A stretch of DNA of 36,462 nt from Klebsiella pneumoniae (GCA_943330855.2 CALQJI020000052.1:1-36462); one strand, 5' to 3'; positions 25,573 to 34,362 are shown, counted from the first letter of the stretch. Notes: a model not told the origin generated them from the sequence alone. Program-made: numbers and translations.

Positions 25573-27372
25573 ATGCCCTTCCTAACCTACCCGCTCGCGC
25601 TCCTGGCCGCCGCCGCGCTCCCCGCGCTGGCCGCCATCTACATCCTGCGCAACCGCTACCGGCGGCGCGAGGTGTCGAGCCTTATGCTGTGGCAGTTCGC
25701 CGTGCAGTCCCTCGAAGGCGGCGCGAAGGTCAACCGCCTCCAGCTCCCCCTCGTCTTCTTCCTCGAACTCCTCGCCCTCGCCCTCCTCGTCACCGCCGCC
25801 ACCGGCCCGCGCTGGCAACTCCCCGCCCACGCCCGGCCGCTCGTCGTCATCCTCGACGACTCCGCCTCGATGCTCGCGAACGATGCTAGTGCGGCAGGCT
25901 TCCAGCCTGCCTCCCCGGGCGTCTCGCCCGCGAACTCCCCCCGCGCGAAAGCCGCCACCGCCCTCGACGACCTCCTCAAGTCCCGCAAATTCCTCTCCAT
26001 CCGCCTCGTCCTCGCCGGCCAGAAACCCCGCGTCCTCGGCAGCGCCGTCACCACCGCCACGGAAGTCCGCGAAGCCCTCGCCCAGTGGACCTGCCAATCC
26101 CCCGCCGCCGCCCTCGACGCCGCCGTCGCCCTCGCCAACGACCTCGGCGGCCCACAGTCGCAACTGCTCGTCCTCACCGACCACGCCTCGCCCGGCAGCG
26201 AGTTCACCGGCGACCGCATCCAATGGTGGGCCTTCGGCAACACCCAGCCGAACCTCGCCTTCGTCAACGCCACCCGCACCACGCACGGCGACGCCGACCG
26301 CGTCCTGCTCGAAGTCGCGAACTACTCTGCCAGCGCGAGCGCATCCGCCGCCTACCGCATCACGAGCGGCAGCAACCTGCTCCGTAGCGCGACGCTGAGT
26401 TTGGAACCGCGCGCCCGCCAGCGCCTCATCCTGAACCTCCCCGCCGGCACTCCCGCCATCGAAGCCACCCTCGCCAGCGACGCCCTCGCTGCCGACAACC
26501 GCGTCACGCTCCTCCCCGCCGTCCGCAAGCGCATCCGCGTGCAGAACTCGCTGGAGGACGCCGTCCTTCGTTCACTCGTGGACAAAGCCCTCGATGCCAC
26601 CGGCCTGCGCAGTTCACTCTCCGCCGCCCCGGAAATCATCCTGCACAACGCCCGCGCCACACCCGTTGGCACGAATGCGTGGGGCCTCCGCCTCCTCACC
26701 GAAACCAACAACCTCGCCGCGCACACTGGCCCGTTCATCGTGGACACCGCGCACCCGCTTGCTCGCGGCCTCGCGCTCGACGGCGTTGTCTGGACCGCCG
26801 CGCCGCCCGGCACGAACCAGTTCGGCCTGCCCGTCGTCACCGCTGGCAACACGCCGCTCCTCACCGCGCAGGAAGACGCCTTGGGTCGCCAGCAAGTCAC
26901 GTTGCACCTCGTCCCCGACCGCTCGACGCTCACCTCCACGCCGAACTGGCCCATCTTCTTTTGGAACCTCCTCACTTGGCGCGCGCGCGAAACACCCGGC
27001 CTCGTGGAAAGCAATTTCCGCCTCGGCTCCGAAGTCGCCATCCGCGCCCTGACAAACTCCGCGCAACTGACCTTGCCCAACGGCTCCCCACGCACGCTCA
27101 CCAAGACCGCCGAAGAATTCGTCCTGGAACCCGAGACCACCGGCCTCCACACCATCACTGCGGGCACGACCAGTTGGCAATTCACCGTGAACCTCCTCGC
27201 CCCCGAAGAGTCCGACCTCGCCGCCGCCAAGTCCGGCAAGTGGGGCGAGTGGGAGCGCCCCGAAGAAACTCGCCGCGAATACTCCAGTGTCCTCTGGCTC
27301 TTCGTCCTCGGCGCGCTCTTGGTGATGGTCACGCACCTCTTCCTCGTGACGCATAGCAAGGGAAGGGTCTGA
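25573..27372 (+). CDS. BatA-like membrane protein with VWA domain carrying an insertion
   Basis: 599 residues. The N-terminal layout is diagnostic of BatA/CoxE-type proteins: a membrane helix (YPLALLAAAALPALAAIYIL), RNRYRRREVSSLMLW, a second helix (LPLVFFLELLALALLVTAA), GPRW, and then a VWA strand with the metal-ion motif DDSAS (95-99) in LVVILDDSASM. Residues about 106-122 (ASAAGFQPASPGVSPANSP) come from a double palindrome and interrupt the loop after the metal motif. A long external region and a C-terminal membrane helix (YSSVLWLFVLGALLVMVTHL) follow. ATG 25573 is preferred over 25552 because the latter lies within the upstream hairpin. The stop overlaps the next start by one base (TGATG). 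It probably works with the DUF58 and the larger VWA protein at the membrane. Confidence 0.82.
   Translation: MPFLTYPLALLAAAALPALAAIYILRNRYRRREVSSLMLWQFAVQSLEGGAKVNRLQLPLVFFLELLALALLVTAATGPRWQLPAHARPLVVILDDSASMLANDASAAGFQPASPGVSPANSPRAKAATALDDLLKSRKFLSIRLVLAGQKPRVLGSAVTTATEVREALAQWTCQSPAAALDAAVALANDLGGPQSQLLVLTDHASPGSEFTGDRIQWWAFGNTQPNLAFVNATRTTHGDADRVLLEVANYSASASASAAYRITSGSNLLRSATLSLEPRARQRLILNLPAGTPAIEATLASDALAADNRVTLLPAVRKRIRVQNSLEDAVLRSLVDKALDATGLRSSLSAAPEIILHNARATPVGTNAWGLRLLTETNNLAAHTGPFIVDTAHPLARGLALDGVVWTAAPPGTNQFGLPVVTAGNTPLLTAQEDALGRQQVTLHLVPDRSTLTSTPNWPIFFWNLLTWRARETPGLVESNFRLGSEVAIRALTNSAQLTLPNGSPRTLTKTAEEFVLEPETTGLHTITAGTTSWQFTVNLLAPEESDLAAAKSGKWGEWERPEETRREYSSVLWLFVLGALLVMVTHLFLVTHSKGRV
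25893..25930 (+). repeat. Double palindrome inside the VWA gene
   Basis: GGCAGGCT-TCC-AGCCTGCC (25893-25911) is followed by CGGGCG-TCT-CGCCCG (25916-25930). Both have three-base pyrimidine loops and both lie in frame. The second resembles the intergenic GCGGGCG hairpin at 19103-19119. Confidence 0.8.
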
Positions 27373-30218
27373 TGTTCATCCTCTCCCAACCCGTCTGGCT
27401 CGCGCTGCTCATCCCGCTCGGCATCCTCTGGGCGTTCTGGCCGATGCCCACGCGCCTGCTGCGCGTGCTGCGCGCCGTGACGCTCGTCGTGCTCGTGCTC
27501 GCGATGGCACAACCGTCCATCAAGCTCCCCGACCGCGCCGGAACCATCGTCGTCGTCGCGGACCGCAGCGACTCCATGCCGAGCGGCTCGTCCACGCAGG
27601 CAAAGGAAGCCGTGGACCTCATCCAACGCGGCATGGGCGCGCGCGACCAATTGGCCGTCGTCAGCTTCGGACAACAAACCGCCGTCGAGCGCCCGCCGCA
27701 ACGCGGAGAATTCCCCGGCTTCACGGCGCAAGTCGGAGCCGACGCATCGAACCTCGCCGACGCCCTCGACTCCGCGCTCGCCCTCATCCCGCCCGGCGCC
27801 CCCGGTCGCATCCTCATCGTCTCCGACGGCAAGTGGACGGGCCGCGACCCGCTCGCCGCCGCCGCGCGCGCCGCCGGACGCGGCATCGCGATGGACCACC
27901 GCCTCCTCACGCGACCCAGCGTCAACGACCTCGCCATCCAATCCTTCCACACGCCCGAGACCGTCCTCCCCGGCCAGGCCTACATCATGACCGCCTGGGT
28001 CCAATCGCCGGTGGAGCAAACCATCGAGTATCAGCTTTCGCGCGGGCCCACCGTAATCGCAGCGGGCAAGAAGGAAGTCCCCGCCGGCCGCTCGCGTCTG
28101 CTCTTCCGCGACCGCGCCACGACGCCCGGCACGACGCAGTATCAACTCACGCTCAAGTCCGCCGCCGCCGACCCGGTGCCGGAGAACAACGCCGCCCGCG
28201 CGCTCGTCGGCGTGCGCGGCCCGAAGCCCATCCTCGTCCTCTCGCAAGCCGCCGACTCCGGCTACGTGCAGCTCTTGCGCAAGGGCCGCGTGGACCTCGA
28301 CGCCCGCACGCACGCCGAGACGCGCTGGACGTTGGAGGAACTCTCCCGCTACTCCGCCGTCGTGCTGGAGAACGTCATGGCCAGCCAAGTCGGCAGCGCG
28401 GGGATGGAGACGCTCGCCGCATGGGTGGAGACAACCGGCAGTGGCTTGATGATTACCGGCGGTCGCAAGTCCTATGGCCCCGGCGGTTACTTTGGTTCGC
28501 CACTGGACCGCATTCTCCCTGTGTCCATGGAGATGCGAAAGGAGCACCGCAAGTTGCAGTTGGCAATCGTCGTTGCGCTCGACCGATCCGGCTCCATGTC
28601 CGCGCCAGCGGGTGGCGGGAAAAAGAAAATCGACCTCGCCAATATCGGCACCGTGCAAGTCCTCGACCTCCTCGGCCCGACCGATGAGTTGGGCGTCATC
28701 GCCGTGGACTCGACCGCCCACACGATGGTGGACCTCGCTCCCGTGGACGCCGTGCGCGGCCAGCGCAGCCGCATCCTCGGCATCGAGAGCATGGGCGGCG
28801 GTATCTTCATCTACGAGGCGCTGGCCGCCGCGTCGCAAATGGTGATGAAGGCCAAGGCCGAGACGAAACACATCATCCTCTTCGCCGACGCCGCCGACTC
28901 GGAGGAGCCGGGGCAATACATCAACCTCCTCGCGAAAGTCCGCGAAGCCGGCATCACCGTCAGCGTCATCGGCATGGGCACGGAAGCCGACGTGGATGCG
29001 AACTTGCTCAAAGACATCGCCGCGCGCGGCGGCGGGCAAATCTACTTCAGCAACTCGCCCGAGGAATTCCCGCGCATCTTCGCGCAAGACACGTTCACCG
29101 TCGCGCGCAGCACGTTCATCGAGGACAGCACGCCCGTGAAAGTCACCGGCGGCTTCAGCACGCTGGGCGGGCACGGCGATTGGCAACCCCCGGCGCTCGG
29201 CGGCTACAACCTGACTTACATGAAACCCGAGGCGAACCTCGCGCTCGTTACGACCGACGAATACGCCGCGCCCATCGTGGCCGCGTGGCAAGTCGGCAGC
29301 GGCCGCGCGCTGGCCTTCACCGGCGAGGCGGATGGTAGGTATGCCGGTGACCTCGCGAAGTGGCCGAGCGTCGGCGACTTCCACGCCACACTCGCGCGCT
29401 GGACGGCAGGCGAGCAGCCCACGCTGCCTGAGAACATGCTACTCACGCAGGAAATCCGCGACGGCGCGTGTTTCGTGCAACTCCACCTCGACCCCGAGCG
29501 CACCAACGAACCCTTCGCCACCCCGCCGCGCGTGAAAGTCCTGCACGGCCTGCCCGGCAATCCGCCCGCCAAACTCACGCTCCCGATGCAGTGGAAATCC
29601 GCCGACCTCCTCGAAGCCGTCGTCTCCCTCCGCGGCCGCGAGACCGCGCTGAACACGGTTGAAATCCCCGGCCTCAACCCCGTGAGCCTCCCGCCCGTGT
29701 GTCTCCTCTACTCCCCCGAGTTCGCGCCCGAGCAAGCGGGCCGGGGCCGTGTGACGTTGGAGAAACTCAGCGCCACCACGAGCGGCGAAGCCCGCGTGGA
29801 CCTCCCCGGCATTTGGAAATCCCTCCCGAGCAAACCGCAATTCGTGGACCTCGCCGTCTGGCTCGTCCTCTTCTCCCTCGTCCTCTACCTCGTGGAAATC
29901 TTCGAGCGCCGCACCGGTTGGCTCGGTGCCCGTAGCCGCCGAGGTAAGGAGGCGGAACTCACGCCCACCGAAAGTGAAAGACGCATCCCATCGTCCCCCA
30001 GGCAGAAAATGCCCTCCGCCCTCGACCTCATCCTGTGGCGTCGGCAGCAGAAGCCCAAAGCGGACGCGCAGCAGCGCGTCCCTACCGCGCCCGGTAAGGC
30101 CGACCTGCCGGGCGGCCAATCGGCCACGCCCGCCGAAGCTTCCTCCGGCCCCACCAGTCAACTCGAAGCCCTCCGCCTCGCCCGCAAACGGGCGCAGGAC
30201 CGGCGGGGGAAGGAGTGA
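27372..30218 (+). CDS. Large membrane protein with two VWA domains and a glutamine-amidotransferase-like domain
   Basis: 948 residues. Two N-terminal helices (WLALLIPLGILWAFW; VLRAVTLVVLVLAMA) anchor it. VWA domain 1 follows with DRSDS at 64-68 in IVVVADRSDSM. An extracytoplasmic beta domain and an amidotransferase-like segment (GMETLAAWVETTGSGLMITGG, then RKSYGPGGYFGSPLDRILPV) come next. VWA domain 2 has DRSGS at 404-408 and continues to about residue 570. A final helix lies near 829-847 (LAVWLVLFSLVLYLVEIF). The last about 95 residues are low-complexity and partly built from palindromic repeats. Such proteins accompany ABC/DUF58/BatA clusters and are annotated as VWA or amidotransferase-like; their reaction is unproven. 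GGGAAGGG precedes the start, which overlaps the previous stop by one base. Confidence 0.85.
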   Translation: MFILSQPVWLALLIPLGILWAFWPMPTRLLRVLRAVTLVVLVLAMAQPSIKLPDRAGTIVVVADRSDSMPSGSSTQAKEAVDLIQRGMGARDQLAVVSFGQQTAVERPPQRGEFPGFTAQVGADASNLADALDSALALIPPGAPGRILIVSDGKWTGRDPLAAAARAAGRGIAMDHRLLTRPSVNDLAIQSFHTPETVLPGQAYIMTAWVQSPVEQTIEYQLSRGPTVIAAGKKEVPAGRSRLLFRDRATTPGTTQYQLTLKSAAADPVPENNAARALVGVRGPKPILVLSQAADSGYVQLLRKGRVDLDARTHAETRWTLEELSRYSAVVLENVMASQVGSAGMETLAAWVETTGSGLMITGGRKSYGPGGYFGSPLDRILPVSMEMRKEHRKLQLAIVVALDRSGSMSAPAGGGKKKIDLANIGTVQVLDLLGPTDELGVIAVDSTAHTMVDLAPVDAVRGQRSRILGIESMGGGIFIYEALAAASQMVMKAKAETKHIILFADAADSEEPGQYINLLAKVREAGITVSVIGMGTEADVDANLLKDIAARGGGQIYFSNSPEEFPRIFAQDTFTVARSTFIEDSTPVKVTGGFSTLGGHGDWQPPALGGYNLTYMKPEANLALVTTDEYAAPIVAAWQVGSGRALAFTGEADGRYAGDLAKWPSVGDFHATLARWTAGEQPTLPENMLLTQEIRDGACFVQLHLDPERTNEPFATPPRVKVLHGLPGNPPAKLTLPMQWKSADLLEAVVSLRGRETALNTVEIPGLNPVSLPPVCLLYSPEFAPEQAGRGRVTLEKLSATTSGEARVDLPGIWKSLPSKPQFVDLAVWLVLFSLVLYLVEIFERRTGWLGARSRRGKEAELTPTESERRIPSSPRQKMPSALDLILWRRQQKPKADAQQRVPTAPGKADLPGGQSATPAEASSGPTSQLEALRLARKRAQDRRGKE
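29932..29956 (+). repeat. Half copy of palindromic element C inside a coding sequence
   Basis: 25 bases beginning GTAGCCGCCGAGGTAAGG match the left arm at 16738-16762 with one difference. The right arm is absent. In frame it encodes SRRGKEAE, right after the last membrane helix of the VWA protein. Confidence 0.8.
30062..30081 (+). repeat. Palindrome GGACGCGC-AGCA-GCGCGTCC in the gene tail
   Basis: Perfect 8-bp arms with a four-base loop, in frame, encoding part of KADAQQRVPT. Further partial symmetry (GGCC-AATC-GGCC) lies about 30 bases downstream. Confidence 0.7.
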
Positions 30219-30254
30219 ATGAGCGAGTCACCGTGACCGCAGCGCACCTGGAGC

Positions 30255-30320
30255 GCGGACGCCTACGTCCGCATCCACTTCCGATACCACCGAAGCTCGG
30301 CTGCGGACGTGGGCGTCCGT
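30255..30320. repeat. Inverted pair of palindromic element B
   Basis: GCGGACG-CCTA-CGTCCGC (30255-30272) and GCGGACG-TGGG-CGTCCGT (30303-30320) face each other about 30 bases apart. The second is preceded by CTCGGCT, exactly as at 7793. Confidence 0.75.
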
Positions 30321-30326
30321 GCTGCA

Positions 30327-30374
30327 TAACCAGAGGTTTATGAGTCCCCTGCTCTACCCCTGAGCCACTCTGGC
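30327..30374 (-). pseudogene. 5' fragment of a tRNA-Met (CAT), truncated at a palindrome
   Basis: On the minus strand from 30374: GCCAGAG (acceptor side), TG, a D-arm GCTCAGGGGTAGAGC, then GGGGACTCATAAACCTC with anticodon CAT in a CTCATAA loop, and TGGTT as variable loop. The expected GGTTCGA T-loop and 3' acceptor strand are absent. Within about ten bases the sequence becomes the CGGACG palindrome. No complementary CTCTGGC-NCCA occurs in the adjoining bases, so the tRNA is broken. Confidence 0.7.
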
Positions 30375-30380
30375 AGAAAT

Positions 30381-30400
30381 GACTTTTTCTGCAAAAAGTC
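30381..30400. repeat. Hairpin GACTTTTT-CTGC-AAAAAGTC
   Basis: Perfect 8-bp arms with a four-base loop, six bases upstream of the tRNA fragment's 5' end. It could be the end of an older transcript; no adjoining gene supports that. Confidence 0.5.
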
Positions 30401-30498
30401 GCAAACCGATAAAATACGCCTAGTCCTTCGGCTATCACCCGTTTTGTGACCGTATGCTCAGGACATCTTCCCAGTCATACCCACTACTAGTCCGCAGC

Positions 30499-30512
30499 AT
30501 TTGTATACAAAT
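30499..30512. promoter_or_regulatory. Operator-like 14-bp palindrome
   Basis: ATTTGTATACAAAT is a perfect dyad in AT-rich sequence, 232 bases before the next start codon. It has the form of a dimeric repressor site, but no adjacent regulator gene is present, so this is tentative. Confidence 0.25.
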
Positions 30513-30744
30513 TACTCTTCTGGCCCTCATCCCCTTCGAGGAAGCCCAGCCCTTGGGGCACTTTGAAGAATACCACGCCACATGCACCAATCCCTTCGGC
30601 TCATCCTCCAGACCACTCCTATACTATGAATCCTGCCAGCCAAACGCCCTACCGCATACCCCCCACCCAAAAGCGGCGCTGAAGCCACGCCTCCCCGCGC
30701 TTCCACCGTGAATTCACCCCCACGTCGGCCCGTCGCACGCAGCC

Positions 30745-31602
30745 ATGAAACTTCTCCGCCTCCTGGGTGTCCTTTCAGTGCTCGCCAGTTCCCTCCTCGC
30801 GGCCGCAGCACCCAAGGGCGAGCGCGTGCTCGTCACCGCGCACAGCTTCCACATCTTCACGGCCTCGCGCCTCGCGCCGCTGGTGCAAGCGGCGGGCATT
30901 GAGGGACACAAACTGGTCGCGGCGCAGATGATTGGCGGCTCGAAGGTCATCCAGCACTGGAACCTTCCCGACGACAAACAGAAGGCCAAACCGCTCCTCA
31001 CCGCCTCCGAGGTGGACGTGATGACGATGTCCCCGCACGTGTATTTGCCGGACGAGGGCATCAACCACTTCGTCGAGCTGGGCGCGAAGCATAATGCCAA
31101 GATGCGCTTCCTCGTGCAGCACTCGTGGATGCCGTGGGACGGTTGGGAAGGTAACGACAAGGTCGCCAAGAACGAGGACCGCGACACGCGCTCGCTCGAC
31201 ATCGTCCGCGCTGCAAATCTCAAGTGGCGCACCACCCTCGAAGCTCAAATCGCTTTCCTGAACAAGGGCCTTGGCCGCGACGCCGTCAGCGTCGTCCCCG
31301 TCGGTGATGCCGTGATGAAGCTGCGCGAACTCATTGCCGCCGGCAAAGCCCCCGGCCTCACGAAGCAGACGGACCTCTTCACCGACCAAATCGGCCACGG
31401 CAAGGAACCCATCCTCGCGCTCGCGACCTACTGCAACTTCGCCTGCATCTACAAGGTCTCGCCCGTCGGTCTGAAGGACACCAACGCTAACCTCGACAAA
31501 CTCAGCCCTGAGTTGCGCCCGCTGCTCCAGCAAATCGCGTGGGACACCGTCAGCAACTATCCGCTGTCCGGGGTGAAGTCCCTGAAGCCGTCCACCAAGT
31601 GA
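30745..31602 (+). CDS. Secreted SGNH-hydrolase-like protein
   Basis: 285 residues with a signal peptide (MKLLRLLGVLSVLASSLLAAAAP). The mature start RVLVTAHSFHIFTA places S34 where the nucleophile of an SGNH/GDSL hydrolase lies (block I). G65 in MIGGSKV fits block II, and D214/H218 in LFTDQIGHG resemble the catalytic Asp-His block V, though with DxxxH rather than DxxH spacing. SEVDVMTMSPHVYLP stands where the block III Asn would be, but no clear Asn is seen. It may therefore be a divergent, DUF4886-like esterase or an inactive relative. It is the first of three closely spaced genes for exported proteins (7 bases to the next), consistent with processing of esterified polysaccharide. Confidence 0.6.
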   Translation: MKLLRLLGVLSVLASSLLAAAAPKGERVLVTAHSFHIFTASRLAPLVQAAGIEGHKLVAAQMIGGSKVIQHWNLPDDKQKAKPLLTASEVDVMTMSPHVYLPDEGINHFVELGAKHNAKMRFLVQHSWMPWDGWEGNDKVAKNEDRDTRSLDIVRAANLKWRTTLEAQIAFLNKGLGRDAVSVVPVGDAVMKLRELIAAGKAPGLTKQTDLFTDQIGHGKEPILALATYCNFACIYKVSPVGLKDTNANLDKLSPELRPLLQQIAWDTVSNYPLSGVKSLKPSTK

Positions 31603-31609
31603 GCCGACT

Positions 31610-34342
31610 ATGTGCCCCATGCTCCGCTTCCTCTTTGCGTCCCTTTGCGTTCTTTGCGGCCAATCCTTCGGCGCTGAGTCGTTGACCAAGTGGGCACCCC
31701 ACCCCGCCGAATGGAAAGGCGCGGCCATCACCGGCGACAGCGCCACCTTGACCGGTGACAAGTGGGCTTCCCTCCGCGCGCCGAAGGAGTTCGCCAACCC
31801 ACACGTCTCCGCGAGCCTCACCATCACCGCGCCCACGAAGTCTGCGAACTTCTTCGGGCAAGGCTGGAGCGCGTGGCCGGACGCGACCTTCAGCGACGGC
31901 GGCTTCGACGCCGGCTTGCTGCTGCGCGCCGGCACGAATAGCGGGTATCGCGTTCAGCTCTCGCACCGGTATCAGGTCGTGGCGATTGTGAAGTGGCCGG
32001 AGGGCGGCTACGTGTGCGTGGTGCCGTGCGAGGTGAAGCTCAACACACCGCACCAGCTATCCGCCAGCGCGCAAGGCTCGCGCGTTACCGTGCGCGTGGA
32101 TGGCGTGGACAAGCTCGCGTGGCACGACACGTTCCTGCCGCTGACGAGCGGCGCGGTCGGCATCGCGGTCAGCGGCGGGGCGAAGGCCACGTTCAGCGAC
32201 GTCATCGTCGAGCAGGCACCGTCCATAACGCAGCCGCCGCCGGGCCCGCATGCGCCGAATTTCTCCGTGCGCCCCTTCCTCGGCGGGCGGCAGTTCGTCT
32301 TCGATGGCGATGAGCCGGTGCTGCAACTCCATTACGAGAAAGACCCCAGCATCTTCGCCAAGCTCCGCCCCGGCTACAAACCGCAGCTCACATGGGATTC
32401 GCATTGGGACCTCGCGAACCAAGGCGCGTTCAAGGACGCGGACAGCAAGTGGACCGCGCCCGTCACCAGCGGCGGCGGCAAGTCCGTGAAGGCGACGTGG
32501 TCCGCGCGCAGCGTGAAGGACCGCTTCACGACGCAGAGCACGCTGACCGTCGGCTACGACGCGAAGCGCGGCACTTACACCTACGACATCGAGAGCGCGC
32601 TGGAGGTGCTGCCCGGCGAGCCGTTTTATTTCCGCTACGGCTTCGACTTCGAGCATCACACGCCGCTCGACCCGTTCCGCTGGCAGTATCTCGTCGCCAA
32701 GCGCGCGGGCGGCGCGGGCAGCTACCATCGGCCTGTTTCTCCCATCGACCCCGGCCCGCAGTATGACTTGGAGACCGCTGGCGGCACCCGCGTTTGGTAT
32801 GGCCGGCACTTGGAGCAGCTCCACGTCGCACCCGCCGTGGAATACGACATCAGCAGCGCGACGAGCACGGGCCGCAAGCTGAACACCGCCGTCTGCGCCG
32901 CGTTTTACGACACCGGCGTGAGCTTCGCGCCCGAGACCGCGAAGCCCGGCACGCGCCTCGAAGTGAAGTATCGCTACACCGGCGTGCCCGCCGCCGAGGC
33001 CAAGGCGCTCTTCGACGAGTCCCGCATCTACGACGCCCCCACGCTCGACCCGAAGCACCACTACATCTTCGCCGACGAGTGGCCGAAGCTGACCTTCTCG
33101 CAGTTCGTGCCGCTGAGTCAGACGTGGATTTACGGGCGCACGCCGTTCATGACGGCGCACAACACGCGGCCCACCTACGAGCTGGAGAAGAACTGCGGCG
33201 CGGGCAGCGGATTCGCGATGAAGTTCGGCCCCGCATCCTTCGGCAAAGCGAACCTCGCCAAAGCCGCGCCGCTCGCGAAGGGCCGCTACGCCGTCACCGC
33301 GCTGGTGAAGGCGGCGAACATCCACGGCCCCGGCGGACGCATCGAGCTGACCGCGACGCAGGCGAAGACGAACAAGAAACTCGCCGAGGCGCGGCACTTC
33401 GTCGGCAACGGCACGTTCGACTGGCGCAAGCAGGGCTTCGCGTTCGACGTGCCCGAGGACGCGGGCGCGCTGGAGCTGGCCTTCGGCAACGCGGGCACGG
33501 GCGAGTTCCTCGTGACCGACGTGGAGTTCCGCAAGCTCACGGACGGCGAGGCGTTGCCCACCGGCGTGCTCGCGAAAGCGAACGACCAACCCGCGTCCAT
33601 TCCCGCCGCGCCCGCCGGGGCCGTCGCGGACTACCGGATGCTGGAGGGCATGGGCCTCGTCGTGCTGAACCACGGCAGCGGCGGCGGCCTCGGCCACCTC
33701 GACCTCGCGAACCTCGACTTCGTCACCGACGCGGGCCGCCCCGCGCTGCGCTTCGCGGACAACCCGACCGGGCGCAAAGACTACCGCTTGGACAGTGGTT
33801 TGAACCGCTTCTACCTCAGCCACTCCGGCTACACCGGCAAAGACACGCTCCCGCTCGCGCTCACCGGCCACCACGGCGGCGGCGCGCCCATCCCCGGCCT
33901 CACGCTCGCCGCGTGGGTGAAGCCCGCCGCCGAGATGGGCAAGTCCAGCCACGGCGGCAAAGGCGACATCATCGGCTACGGCGCGCGGCGCTTCGTCCTC
34001 GGCCTGCACGGACAGAAAGCCCCTTACCAACTCGCCACGCGCATCAACGTGAACGACAGCATCACCTCCACCGCCAAGCTCGACGCCGACCGCTGGCAAC
34101 ACGTCGCCATGACCGCCGAGCCGAAGGACGGCCAATGGCTCGTGCGCCTCTACCTAGACGGCCAGCCCGTCGGCGAAGGCCAGACGAAGAAGTTCTCCGC
34201 CGACTCCCCCATCGTCCCCTCGCTCATCCTCGGCGCGGAACTCTTCTACTTCCACGACGCCTACTATCGCGGGCTGATCGGGCGGACGCTGGTCTTGCAC
34301 CGCGTGGTGGCGGCCACAGAAATTGCGACGCTCGCGAAGTGA
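31610..34342 (+). CDS. Large exported protein with concanavalin-like domains (LamG at C-terminus)
   Basis: 910 residues from ATG 31610; ATG 31619 is equally possible and gives a cleaner signal peptide (MLRFLFASLCVLCGQSFGAE). Residues about 25-205 look like a laminin-type jelly roll similar to DUF1080/3-keto-disaccharide-hydrolase domains (FDAGLLLRAGTNSGYRVQLS, KLAWHDTFLPLTSGAVGIAV). The middle (about 215-480) is beta-rich, with FYFRYGFDFEHHTPLDPFRW. Residues about 490-640 resemble a carbohydrate-binding sandwich. The last 200 residues form a LamG-like domain (GLTLAAWVKPAAEMG, DADRWQHVAMTAEPKDGQWL, VRLYLDGQPVGEGQT). No catalytic motif is certain. I infer binding or hydrolysis of extracellular glycans, jointly with the flanking esterases. 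Confidence 0.7.
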   Translation: MCPMLRFLFASLCVLCGQSFGAESLTKWAPHPAEWKGAAITGDSATLTGDKWASLRAPKEFANPHVSASLTITAPTKSANFFGQGWSAWPDATFSDGGFDAGLLLRAGTNSGYRVQLSHRYQVVAIVKWPEGGYVCVVPCEVKLNTPHQLSASAQGSRVTVRVDGVDKLAWHDTFLPLTSGAVGIAVSGGAKATFSDVIVEQAPSITQPPPGPHAPNFSVRPFLGGRQFVFDGDEPVLQLHYEKDPSIFAKLRPGYKPQLTWDSHWDLANQGAFKDADSKWTAPVTSGGGKSVKATWSARSVKDRFTTQSTLTVGYDAKRGTYTYDIESALEVLPGEPFYFRYGFDFEHHTPLDPFRWQYLVAKRAGGAGSYHRPVSPIDPGPQYDLETAGGTRVWYGRHLEQLHVAPAVEYDISSATSTGRKLNTAVCAAFYDTGVSFAPETAKPGTRLEVKYRYTGVPAAEAKALFDESRIYDAPTLDPKHHYIFADEWPKLTFSQFVPLSQTWIYGRTPFMTAHNTRPTYELEKNCGAGSGFAMKFGPASFGKANLAKAAPLAKGRYAVTALVKAANIHGPGGRIELTATQAKTNKKLAEARHFVGNGTFDWRKQGFAFDVPEDAGALELAFGNAGTGEFLVTDVEFRKLTDGEALPTGVLAKANDQPASIPAAPAGAVADYRMLEGMGLVVLNHGSGGGLGHLDLANLDFVTDAGRPALRFADNPTGRKDYRLDSGLNRFYLSHSGYTGKDTLPLALTGHHGGGAPIPGLTLAAWVKPAAEMGKSSHGGKGDIIGYGARRFVLGLHGQKAPYQLATRINVNDSITSTAKLDADRWQHVAMTAEPKDGQWLVRLYLDGQPVGEGQTKKFSADSPIVPSLILGAELFYFHDAYYRGLIGRTLVLHRVVAATEIATLAK

Positions 34343-34362
34343 TTTTGCAATTCGATTCCAGC

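Larger units (their letters stand above)
30219..30744. other. 526-base intergenic space with repeats and a tRNA fragment
   Basis: Contains palindromic element B in inverted pair, a 5' tRNA-Met fragment and, from about 30380 to 30660, noticeably more AT-rich DNA with no recognisable gene on either strand. Possible short frames there lack any family signature. Confidence 0.6.

Noticed and set aside
26352..29384. A 1010-residue open frame on the minus strand
   Set aside because: It lies opposite two well-supported VWA genes, is rich in Arg/Gly/Glu/Val runs typical of antisense GC-rich frames, and has no domain signature.
30454..30711. An 85-residue frame in the AT-rich island
   Set aside because: No homology pattern, no ribosome site, and composition unlike coding DNA of the window.
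32057..34135. A 692-residue minus-strand frame opposite the LamG-like protein
   Set aside because: Antisense shadow of a GC-rich gene; no recognisable motif.
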